This document shows, piece by piece, positions 1-5,094 of a stretch of 5,632 bases of DNA; the stretch's first letter is position 1, and each line of letters opens with the position of its first letter. The position numbers were made by a program, and so were the translations under genes. Below the pieces are notes generated by a model. That model saw nothing but the letters and a program-made list of their open reading frames with translations. It was not told where the DNA came from and did no database searches. This stretch comes from an uncultured Oscillospiraceae bacterium (GTDB lineage: Bacteria; Bacillota; Clostridia; Oscillospirales; Acutalibacteraceae). The stretch covers positions 1-5,632 of the forward strand of contig USLQ01000086.1 in the NCBI GenBank assembly GCA_900555545.1, in the 5' to 3' direction.

Positions 1-399
1 GAGCCAATCCTAACCAAGCTGGAGTCCGTGCTCCGCTCCATCCAGCACACCTCCCGGGGCAGCGAGCTGATCCGGCTGTATGGCGGCATCTCCGCCCAGG
101 AAAATGCCGGGATGTCGCGCGAGATTGCCCGCGCAATGGAGGGCGTCTCCGCCAGGGTTTACACCGGACTGATCCGCCAGGGCCAATCTCGCGGGGAAAT
201 CCGCAGTGATATCGATGCGGCCATGGCTGCCTTTATGATTGACAACCTCTTCATGTTCCTCCAATTCTCCTACGCCTGCGACTATTATGAGGAGCGCTTC
301 CGCGTATACGCGGGTGACGATATCCTCAACAGGGACGATTACGTGGTCAGCCAAATTATTACGTTTGTAAAATCTGCGCTTAAAAAGCAGGAGGAATAG
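1..399 (+). CDS. TetR/AcrR-family transcriptional regulator, C-terminal part (5' truncated by window edge)
   Basis: The reading frame is open from the first base, and 132 residues are visible before the TAG stop. The visible part is all-helical and matches the ligand-binding and dimerisation half of TetR regulators. It has a helix around REIARAMEGVSARVYTGLI, a 'QGQSRGEIRSDID' turn (such proteins commonly have G-E-I/L-R-x-D-I/L-D before the last helices), then an aromatic and Met-rich helix ('FMIDNLFMFLQFSY') that would line a ligand pocket or dimer face. The N-terminal helix-turn-helix lies upstream of the window, so DNA binding cannot be confirmed here. An internal GTG at 28 could be called as a start but is not needed, because the frame continues upstream. 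The stop lies 4 bp before the kinase ATG, and the kinase Shine-Dalgarno is inside this gene, so the two are probably one transcript. Likely role: ligand-responsive repressor of the following genes (inference). The family call is fairly sure; the ligand is unknown. Confidence 0.75.
   Translation, partial: EPILTKLESVLRSIQHTSRGSELIRLYGGISAQENAGMSREIARAMEGVSARVYTGLIRQGQSRGEIRSDIDAAMAAFMIDNLFMFLQFSYACDYYEERFRVYAGDDILNRDDYVVSQIITFVKSALKKQEE
389..394 (+). promoter_or_regulatory. Ribosome binding site of the FGGY kinase gene
   Basis: A perfect AGGAGG sits 9 nt before the ATG at 404 and overlaps the last codons of the TetR gene. This fixes the kinase start and implies tight coupling of the two genes. 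Confidence 0.85.
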
Positions 400-403
400 A
401 TTT

Positions 404-1999
404 ATGAAACAGCCATTATACGTGATCGCCTACGATATCGGTACAACAGGGGTAAAGACCTGCCTGTTTGAGGTAGCGGAAACGATCAAACTACTGGCCG
501 CCGAAATGCAGGGATATTCACTCTATGTGCTGGAGGGCGGCGGCGCCGAACAGGATCCCGAGGAGTGGTGGGATGCCATCCGGCAGACAACTTCCCGCCT
601 GATGGCCAAGAGTCCCGTTTCGGCCGATCAGATCTCCGGCATCTCGTTCTGCTCCCAGATGCAGGGGCTCGTCCTGGTGGACAGAGAGGGCAATGCCGTG
701 CGCCGCGCGATGAGCTATATGGATCAGCGCGCTCGCGAGGAGCTGAAAAAAGGGCTTGCCTATGGGCCCCAGATCGCCGGGGCCAATGTGGTCAAACTGC
801 TCAAATCCCTCGCAGCCACCGGAGCTGTCGCGGCGAGCGTCAAGGATCCTGTTTGGAAGTACAACTGGGTCAAAAATCATGAGCCGGATGTCTTTGCCAA
901 GGTATACAAGTGGCTGGACGTCAAGGAGTATATCATCTGCCGGATGACGGGCGAATTTGTCATGACGGAGGACTCCGCCTTTGCCGCCCTGATGTACGAC
1001 ATCCACAAAAAATGCTGGAGCACATCTGTGATGAAGATGCTCGGCGTCAACCCGGACCATATGCCCCGAATTATCGCCTGCTCGGATCAGGCCGGTGGAT
1101 TGAAAGACAGCATAGCCGAAGAGCTCGGCCTCAAGCCGGGTACCCCTGTGTACGGCGGCGGCGGAGACGCCTCGCTGATCGGTGTCGGCGCGGGCAGCGT
1201 CAATCTGGGTGATACACATATCTACTGCGGAACCTCCGGATCGGTCTCCACCGTAGTGGACAAGAGCATGGTGGATGCGAGCGCCATGATTGCCGCCACT
1301 GTCGGCGCAATCCCGGGTTACTACAACTATTTTGCCGAGCTGGAGACGGCCGGTAAGTGCCTTGAGTGGGTCAAGGACCACCTCGCTTTGGATGAAATTG
1401 ATATTTACCTCGAAAAGAAAAACGTCGCCGAATCCCAGGAGACGATCTACGAGAGCCTGTACGACTACATGTCCGAGGTCATCAACAGCATCCCGGCCGG
1501 CGCGGGCGGCGTGATTTTCACTCCCTGGCTGCATGGGAACCGCTGCCCGTTTGAGGACCCGAACGCCCGCGGCATGTTCTTCAATATCAGCCTGGAAACG
1601 GGCAAAACAGAGCTCATTCGCGCCGTGACAGAGGGCGTCGTCTATCACATGCGCTGGTTTATGGAGACGGAGGAGAAAAAGACGAGGACCTCCGATGTCG
1701 TCCGCTTTGTCGGCGGCGGCGCGCTCTCCGACGTGACATGCCAGATCCTGGCCGACTGCCTGGGCAAGACGGTCGAGACCGTTGAATCGCCACAGAACGT
1801 GGGCGCGCTGGGAGCGGCAGTCCTTGTGGCGGCCTCCAACGGTGTAATCGATCGGATCCAGGATGCGAAAAAACTGATCCCCGCCGTCAAGACCTTCTAT
1901 CCGAACGCTTCGGTCAAACCGGTCTATGACAAAAACTATAAGACCTTCTGCTCCCTGTACAAGGCCAATAAGGCGAACTTTGCCGCGATGAACGGCTGA
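404..1999 (+). CDS. FGGY-family carbohydrate kinase (xylulokinase-like)
   Basis: Predicted cytoplasmic ATP-dependent sugar or polyol kinase of 531 residues, slightly longer than typical XylB (about 490-500). Visible family signatures, in order: the N-terminal phosphate-binding loop 'AYDIGTTGVKTCLFE' (residues 9-23); 'QDPEEWW' (50-56); the sugar-contacting segment 'SQMQGLVLVDREGNAVR' with 'MDQRA' (84-110); the glycine-rich 'GGGGDAS' (251-257), whose D255 is the expected catalytic base; 'TPWLHGNRCPFEDPNARG' (373-390), matching the L-x-G-x-R-x-P-x-x-D-P-x-A-R-G stretch of xylulokinases and relatives; and the C-terminal adenosine motif 'VGGGALSD' (436-443) followed by 'SPQNVGALGAAVL' (462-474). 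All key residues are present and the gene is intact. It follows the TetR gene by 4 bp and precedes the EEP hydrolase by 5 bp. Fold and chemistry are secure. The substrate is not: D-xylulose is the default guess, but FGGY members also act on other ketoses and polyols, and no isomerase or transporter is visible nearby. Confidence 0.93.
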   Translation: MKQPLYVIAYDIGTTGVKTCLFEVAETIKLLAAEMQGYSLYVLEGGGAEQDPEEWWDAIRQTTSRLMAKSPVSADQISGISFCSQMQGLVLVDREGNAVRRAMSYMDQRAREELKKGLAYGPQIAGANVVKLLKSLAATGAVAASVKDPVWKYNWVKNHEPDVFAKVYKWLDVKEYIICRMTGEFVMTEDSAFAALMYDIHKKCWSTSVMKMLGVNPDHMPRIIACSDQAGGLKDSIAEELGLKPGTPVYGGGGDASLIGVGAGSVNLGDTHIYCGTSGSVSTVVDKSMVDASAMIAATVGAIPGYYNYFAELETAGKCLEWVKDHLALDEIDIYLEKKNVAESQETIYESLYDYMSEVINSIPAGAGGVIFTPWLHGNRCPFEDPNARGMFFNISLETGKTELIRAVTEGVVYHMRWFMETEEKKTRTSDVVRFVGGGALSDVTCQILADCLGKTVETVESPQNVGALGAAVLVAASNGVIDRIQDAKKLIPAVKTFYPNASVKPVYDKNYKTFCSLYKANKANFAAMNG

Positions 2000-2004
2000 T
2001 TGCT

Positions 2005-3015
2005 ATGGAGACAATTCGTATTTTTACCCTGAATGTCTGGTCAGGCTTCCGCTACAACGGGCTGATCCGCCTGGAGGAGTACGAGGCCCCTCAGACGCGC
2101 GAAAAGCGATTCAAGGGCCTGTTGCGGGAGATTGCACGCCTGGAACCGGATTTGTTATCACTCGGCGAGCTCAACCCGCTCTTTGACCGGGAAGCCCAGG
2201 TCCATGATGCAACCGGATATGATTCATTCAGCCATATGGGCGTCGCAGGTGTTCGAGCGGGCAAATTCGGCTTTCCGCTCAATCTGCGCGAGGGGGACGG
2301 CCTCTTCGCCCGTCCCTCGCTGCACGCCGAATGGATCGGCAGGGTTCACTTGGGTGGGAGCGGATACTGTGGAAATACGTTCTCTTTCCACTTTGACAAC
2401 CTGACGCAGGCGCTTCTGATCCGCTTCCGCACACCGGGCGGGAAGGATTGCTACTTCTGCGGGACGCACTTTACCGCTGCGCCGGATGACGGGCCGGAAA
2501 ACCGGCGGCTGCTGGAGGAATATGCGGCACAGATGCACTGCGGACGGCGGGCGATGTTTCGCTCTGGACGCAGGCTGAGCGACGGCGCATCCATGCGTAT
2601 GACGGAATCAAGGCGGCTGCTGGACTTCCTGAACCGGAATGTCCCGGACGGCGCGCCGCTGATTTTGGCGGGCGATCTGAACGCCGAATCCGATTGGATG
2701 GAACTGCGCACGCTGACCCAATCCGGTTTTACCGATTTGGCGCCGCTTTCTCCCGACGGGAAAATGACGTGGGATCCCCGCTTTAACCGGAACCTGAGTA
2801 CCTATTACGCGGAGGACGCGCAGCAGGAATACACCTCTCCCTATAAAAAACTGGAGGCAGTAGACGAACTCACACCGCGCAATATCGATCACATCCTGGT
2901 GCGCAACCTGCCGCCGCAGCCGGAGGGCTGCTGCACCATCTGCGCCGATAAGCCCTACGAGGGGCTCAACCTCTCCGACCACTTCGGCCTGTTTGCAGAA
3001 TTGAAGATTGAATAA
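2005..3015 (+). CDS. Endonuclease/exonuclease/phosphatase (EEP, DNase I-like fold) family hydrolase
   Basis: A 336-residue metal-dependent phosphoester hydrolase. All EEP landmarks are visible: 'FTLNVWSG' with N10; 'LSLGELNP' with the metal-binding E55; 'FCGTHFTAAPDD' with H155; 'ILAGDLNAES' with D224 and N226; 'RNIDHILVRN' with D295 and H296; and the terminal 'LNLSDHFGLFAEL' with D325 and H326. There is no clear signal peptide or membrane segment, so it is probably cytoplasmic. The ATG lies 5 bp after the kinase stop. No Shine-Dalgarno is recognisable upstream, so it is probably translated by coupling to the kinase. The start cannot be much later, because residue N10 belongs to the fold. The family includes DNases, sphingomyelinases, inositol-polyphosphate phosphatases and other phosphodiesterases. 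Being cotranscribed with a sugar kinase hints at a small phosphorylated metabolite or lipid head group rather than DNA, but this is inference. A strong stem-loop begins 7 bp after the stop. Confidence 0.9.
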   Translation: METIRIFTLNVWSGFRYNGLIRLEEYEAPQTREKRFKGLLREIARLEPDLLSLGELNPLFDREAQVHDATGYDSFSHMGVAGVRAGKFGFPLNLREGDGLFARPSLHAEWIGRVHLGGSGYCGNTFSFHFDNLTQALLIRFRTPGGKDCYFCGTHFTAAPDDGPENRRLLEEYAAQMHCGRRAMFRSGRRLSDGASMRMTESRRLLDFLNRNVPDGAPLILAGDLNAESDWMELRTLTQSGFTDLAPLSPDGKMTWDPRFNRNLSTYYAEDAQQEYTSPYKKLEAVDELTPRNIDHILVRNLPPQPEGCCTICADKPYEGLNLSDHFGLFAELKIE

Positions 3016-3022
3016 AGGGATA

Positions 3023-3063
3023 AAAGAGCCGTCACGCACTGATATAGCGCGTGACGGCTCTTT
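3023..3063 (+). terminator. Rho-independent terminator of the TetR-kinase-EEP operon
   Basis: A perfect 15-bp stem (3023-3037 with 3049-3063) closes an 11-nt loop and begins 7 bp after the EEP stop. The stem starts with AAA and ends with TTT, so the U-tract is partly inside it. The T run beyond is short (TTTGGTGTGT), so termination efficiency is uncertain. Position and stability support the call. Confidence 0.8.
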
Positions 3064-3299
3064 GGTGTGTAAAACAATTAGACGGCTTCCTCTGGGGGGC
3101 ACCCTCCGTAATGGAAGCTCCCGAAAACTGTCCATATTTAGCAAGCATCTGAAAAATTTTGCTTTTGGGATATGCTGCATAAAAAAGTTCTTTTGTTTGC
3201 CGAAAACACTTGCGAAAACATATAACTCACGATCACACTCTTCGAATTGAAAGCTGCTTAGTGGGTTTCTTTTGACAAAGGGAATTTTCGCACTATCCC

Positions 3300-3327
3300 C
3301 GTAGGGAACGCTGCCCCCAGCGTTCCG
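3300..3327 (+). repeat. Palindromic repeat, copy 1 (REP/BIME-like)
   Basis: A 28-nt unit beginning CGTAGGGAACGC. It contains a 9-bp perfect hairpin (GGAACGCTG at 3305-3313 with CAGCGTTCC at 3318-3326) around a CCCC tetraloop. The same unit occurs in inverted orientation at 3491-3518. There is no T-tract, so it is not a terminator. Confidence 0.75.
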
Positions 3328-3442
3328 CAATACCGATTGACGGTTCGCACATGGCATGGAGAAGATGAAATTATAGTTTCTCTCAATACCAAGATTCGCT
3401 TTACACAAGGGATATTTATACGCAGATATTTATGCTTTGCGG

Positions 3443-3470
3443 GATTCCGGTTGACTGCCGGAATCTTTTT
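3443..3470 (+). terminator. Orphan terminator-like hairpin with T-tract
   Basis: An 8-bp perfect GC-containing stem (GATTCCGG at 3443-3450 with CCGGAATC at 3458-3465), a 7-nt loop, then TTTTTCTC. This is classic intrinsic terminator geometry on the plus strand. No plus-strand gene lies directly upstream, since the EEP operon already ends at 3063. It may be a back-up terminator, the end of an unrecognised small RNA, or part of the repeat element around it. Confidence 0.6.
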
Positions 3471-3490
3471 CTCCCCGCCAGTCTCTCTTT

Positions 3491-3518
3491 CGGAACGCCG
3501 AGGGCGGCGTTCCCTACG
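3491..3518 (-). repeat. Palindromic repeat, copy 2, inverted (REP/BIME-like)
   Basis: The reverse complement reads CGTAGGGAACGC like copy 1 and forms the same 9-bp hairpin (3492-3500 with 3505-3513, 4-nt loop). Its eighth stem pair is C-G where copy 1 has T-A, so both arms changed together and pairing is kept. Flanking CTTTC (3487-3491) and GAAAG (3518-3522) can extend the stem beyond a small bulge. With copy 1 it bounds a 219-bp segment. Confidence 0.75.
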
Positions 3519-3637
3519 AAAGCGTGCCCAGATCCCGGGCGACATGTGTTCAGATCAGGATTTTATTCGGAGGGATTTTTTAGAAGCAATTCAGATTCAA
3601 GCGATAAAGCCTGACAATTTCCGCAATCGAAAGCTCG

Positions 3638-4105
3638 TTATAGTGTTAATAGTCGGTCAAGTTCCTTTGATAATGCTTTTTTCATTTTGTCAAGCTCATC
3701 ATCTGATGGTCTTGCTTCGGGTGAGTTCATTTTTTCTATCGGATACCACCATACGGGGCCGGCCTTTTGACCACACTCATAACCCGCAAGATCACCATTA
3801 TATCTTGGAAAGAGATGCCAGTGAAGATGCGAGTCACCATTCCCGAGCAGCTCACAGTTCATTTTATTTGCGCCAAAAGCCCTATATACAGCTTCCGTTA
3901 CAATGGACATTTCTTCCAGAAATTTCAACTTATACTCTTTATCGAGATAGAACAGCTCCTTTTTATGCTGTTTGCATAAAAACAAAGTATATCCTTTGAA
4001 ATGCTGAAAATCACCTATAACAACATAACCGGTTTCAAGTTCTTTGACAAAATAAGGATTGTCTCCTCTTTTTATCATTTCAATTCTATCACAGATTAGG
4101 CACAT
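3638..4105 (-). CDS. HIT-family protein (histidine triad nucleotide hydrolase/transferase)
   Basis: Predicted cytoplasmic nucleotide-binding enzyme of 155 residues. The HIT signature 'SHLHWHLFPRY' is at residues 92-102; of H93, H95 and H97 the middle one is the expected nucleophile that forms a nucleotidyl intermediate. An N-terminal 'CLIC' (C2, C5) and H47 in 'CKQHKKEL' fit the zinc-binding form of the family. After the triad comes 'GDLAG...GPVWWYP', the usual W-containing C-terminal segment, then a charged helix. Members hydrolyse dinucleoside polyphosphates such as Ap4A, or nucleoside phosphoramidates; which applies here is unknown. The start was set at ATG 4105-4103 because TGGAGGA lies 9 nt upstream. 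The frame stays open a further 17 codons, but that extension carries no family sequence and overlaps the ribosome site. Base composition is clearly more AT-rich than the flanking genes (35% and 38% GC in two sampled 60-base lines, against 55% and 65% in the kinase and EEP genes), suggesting transfer. Confidence 0.9.
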   Translation of the reverse strand: MCLICDRIEMIKRGDNPYFVKELETGYVVIGDFQHFKGYTLFLCKQHKKELFYLDKEYKLKFLEEMSIVTEAVYRAFGANKMNCELLGNGDSHLHWHLFPRYNGDLAGYECGQKAGPVWWYPIEKMNSPEARPSDDELDKMKKALSKELDRLLTL

Positions 4106-4113
4106 AAATAAAG

Positions 4114-4120
4114 TCCTCCA
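4114..4120 (-). promoter_or_regulatory. Ribosome binding site deciding the HIT gene start
   Basis: On the minus strand TGGAGGA precedes the ATG at 4105, with 9 nt between GGAGG and the ATG. It favours this start over the in-frame ATG at 4156, which would place the site inside the coding region. Confidence 0.8.
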
Positions 4121-4140
4121 TTTCTTCAAAATACAGCGAT

Positions 4141-4168
4141 ATATAAATACTACCATATTACATACAAA
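4141..4168 (-). promoter_or_regulatory. Possible promoter of the HIT gene
   Basis: On the minus strand a TTGTAT (-35-like, 3 of 6 consensus bases) is followed after 16 nt by TATATA, in a very AT-rich stretch 35-65 bp before the start codon. The match is weak, and several overlapping -10 choices exist. Confidence 0.3.
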
Positions 4169-4198
4169 AAAGATATAAGGAAGACTACTTCTTTATGT

Positions 4199-4258
4199 AG
4201 CCTCTCCCTTGGGGGGCCGTTTGTTTTCGCAGAATCTCGCCCCAAGGGGAAGGCTTTT
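4199..4258 (+). repeat. Long imperfect inverted repeat with T-tail (repeat-like hairpin)
   Basis: A 16-bp stem (4199-4214 with 4240-4255) with one mismatch and one G-T pair, a 25-nt loop, and TTTTCTCT on the plus strand. It resembles a terminator read left to right, but no plus-strand gene precedes it. CCTTGGGG/CCCCAAGG stems of this kind remind me of dispersed palindromic repeats in Oscillospiraceae genomes; that resemblance is from memory and unchecked. The rest of the 4106-4354 gap holds only the next hairpin and the HIT upstream region. Confidence 0.55.
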
Positions 4259-4277
4259 CTCTACCGCGCGGCCATTT

Positions 4278-4296
4278 CCCTTAAAAAGGGGTTTTT
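4278..4296 (+). terminator. Small T-tailed hairpin, terminator-like
   Basis: CCCTT (4278-4282) pairs with AAGGG (4286-4290) around an AAA loop and is followed by GTTTTTC on the plus strand. The stem is short. It lies 20 bp after the larger inverted repeat and may belong to the same element. On the minus strand, the direction of the cysteine hydrolase gene, no T-tract follows, so it is a poor terminator for that gene. Confidence 0.3.
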
Positions 4297-4354
4297 CTCG
4301 AGTGTAAGTCTTTAATTTATCTGAAATTTCGCCCAGCCTTTTGATGACCGGCGA

Positions 4355-4879
4355 TTATTCCACTTGAATCTGGCAGGCAGCCATGCTCCGCAGGGCGTTC
4401 GCATGGCTCTCCGGCGTCACACCGGCGCACGCAGATGCGAGCACGTGAATCTCTGCCTCCGGCAGGAACGCCTTGAGCCCCAGTGCATTGGAGATCACGC
4501 AGATATCCGTACACAGCCCGCAGAGCTCAATCTGGTCATATCCTTGTCTTGCAGCATACTCAAACAGTTCCCGGGAGCCGAAAGTTGGCTTTTCAAACTG
4601 GACCGCATCCGGCGGCAGGCAGGCCGCCACCTCCGGGCAGAGCGCCCAGCCCGACGTCCCCTGCAGGCAGTGCGGTACGGGCAGATTCCTCCCCTCCGCC
4701 GTGGACAGATAACCGTCTGTGTGGGTATCCATTGTGTAAAGGATATCCGCCTTTTCCGCCACGGCCTGCCGGATACAGTCACACACCGCCGGAACAATCC
4801 GCACCGCTTCGGGCGTTCCGAGCGCCCCGGTAACAAAATCCACCTGCATATCGACAACAATCAGACATTTTCCCATCAT
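4355..4879 (-). CDS. Isochorismatase-fold cysteine hydrolase, probable nicotinamidase
   Basis: A 174-residue soluble hydrolase. The catalytic triad of the family is visible: D10 in 'VVDMQVDF', K97 in 'FEKPTFGS' and C127 in 'LCTDICVISNAL', preceded by the usual Gly-Leu turn. Metal ligands also appear: D51 and H53 in 'MDTHTDGY', E62 in 'AEGRN' and H70 in 'PVPHCLQGTSGW'. An Asp-His-Glu-His set with nearly this spacing is known from the streptococcal nicotinamidase (recalled), so nicotinamide to nicotinate conversion in NAD salvage (pncA-type) is the best guess. Other amidases and true isochorismatases share the fold, though the metal ligands argue against the latter. The length fits small bacterial nicotinamidases. 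Two adjacent ATGs (4879 and 4876) are 6 and 9 nt from a GGGAGG, and either could be used. The gene is transcribed alone, divergent from the K+ transporter gene. No strong terminator was seen: only a 5-bp stem (4329-4333 with 4350-4354) right after the stop. Confidence 0.88.
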   Translation of the reverse strand: MMGKCLIVVDMQVDFVTGALGTPEAVRIVPAVCDCIRQAVAEKADILYTMDTHTDGYLSTAEGRNLPVPHCLQGTSGWALCPEVAACLPPDAVQFEKPTFGSRELFEYAARQGYDQIELCGLCTDICVISNALGLKAFLPEAEIHVLASACAGVTPESHANALRSMAACQIQVE

Positions 4880-4885
4880 AATCCG

Positions 4886-4891
4886 CCTCCC
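4886..4891 (-). promoter_or_regulatory. Ribosome binding site of the cysteine hydrolase gene
   Basis: GGGAGG on the minus strand lies 6 nt before the first and 9 nt before the second of two tandem ATG codons. The better spacing favours the second ATG, which would shorten the protein by one residue. Confidence 0.8.
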
Positions 4892-4901
4892 TTTTAAAAC
4901 T

Positions 4902-4930
4902 ATTCTACCATAAAGTATCCCGCAGATCCA
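4902..4930 (-). promoter_or_regulatory. Promoter of the cysteine hydrolase gene (extended -10)
   Basis: On the minus strand TGGTAGAAT (4910-4902) gives a -10 with five of six consensus bases plus an upstream TG. The -35 position, TGGATC at 4930-4925 with a 17-nt spacer, is poor, as is common with extended -10 promoters. It lies about 25 bp before the start codon, implying a very short leader. Confidence 0.55.
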
Positions 4931-4969
4931 TCCTGCCTGTTATTCAGTAGCACAGATCTTACCCGCCTT

Positions 4970-5019
4970 TAAAAAAATTTTGATTTACATATTGCCAAAT
5001 GATATGAAGTGTGTATAAT
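4970..5019 (+). promoter_or_regulatory. Promoter of the K+ transporter gene, with A/T-rich upstream element
   Basis: TTGCCA (4992-4997, four of six consensus bases) and a perfect TATAAT (5014-5019) are separated by 16 nt. An A-run/T-run stretch (about 4970-4990) just upstream could act as an UP element. The expected transcript start near 5026 leaves a leader of about 70 nt. I do not recognise a ydaO/c-di-AMP riboswitch in it; the leader is too short for one. Confidence 0.75.
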
Positions 5020-5079
5020 ATCAGTTGAAGTCTGGGCAAAGGGAGACCGCTGTCCAGTCCCAATCTTAAACTAAAATAT

Positions 5080-5085
5080 GGGAGG
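5080..5085 (+). promoter_or_regulatory. Ribosome binding site deciding the TTG start
   Basis: GGGAGG is 9 nt before TTG 5095-5097. An ATG directly abutting it (5086) is in the same frame but meets TGA two codons later (5092-5094), so the TTG is the first usable start. Confidence 0.75.
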
Positions 5086-5094
5086 ATGCCCTGA

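Larger units (their letters stand above)
3064..3637. other. Gene-free intergenic region between converging EEP and HIT genes
   Basis: About 570 bp with no open frame I can support. The longer frames here on both strands carry no recognisable family motif, lack good ribosome sites, and run through palindromic repeats or into the HIT gene in antisense. The stretch holds the operon terminator's edge, a small 6-bp hairpin (3085-3090 with 3113-3118), two inverted palindromic repeats (3300-3327 and 3491-3518) and a plus-strand terminator-like hairpin (3443-3470). The base composition becomes AT-rich after about 3120. Confidence 0.7.

Noticed and set aside
518..1648. Long open frame (376 codons) on the minus strand inside the kinase gene
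   Set aside because: It is exactly antisense to a well-supported FGGY kinase, shows no family motifs, and its composition is what high-GC codon bias produces in the opposite frame.
3272..3299. TTGACA followed after 16 nt by TATCCC as a plus-strand promoter for a small RNA
   Set aside because: The -35 is perfect but the -10 matches only three consensus bases, and no other support exists. It is mentioned only as a lead under the orphan terminator.
2608..3408. Minus-strand frame of 266 codons across the EEP 3' end and the terminator
   Set aside because: It overlaps the EEP gene in antisense, runs through the 15-bp terminator stem and a palindromic repeat, and has no recognisable domain or ribosome site.
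3300..3518. CRISPR array or insertion sequence bounded by the two 28-nt repeats
   Set aside because: There are only two copies, in inverted orientation, with no spacer series; no transposase frame lies between them and no target-site duplication is visible.
3337..3999. Plus-strand frame of 220 codons
   Set aside because: Its first half covers a terminator hairpin and a palindromic repeat and its second half is antisense to the HIT gene. No Shine-Dalgarno and no family resemblance.
4106..4156. 17-codon N-terminal extension of the HIT protein
   Set aside because: The ATG at 4105 has a strong ribosome site at ideal spacing inside this stretch, and HIT proteins of this type begin with the Cys-x-x-Cys close to the N terminus.
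4329..4354. Possible terminator directly after the cysteine hydrolase stop (minus strand)
   Set aside because: The stem is only 5 bp with a 16-nt loop and AAATTTC after it; too weak to annotate as a terminator.
4364..4897. Plus-strand frame of 177 codons opposite the cysteine hydrolase
   Set aside because: It is a shadow of the catalytically complete hydrolase, with Arg- and Pro-rich content typical of antisense frames.
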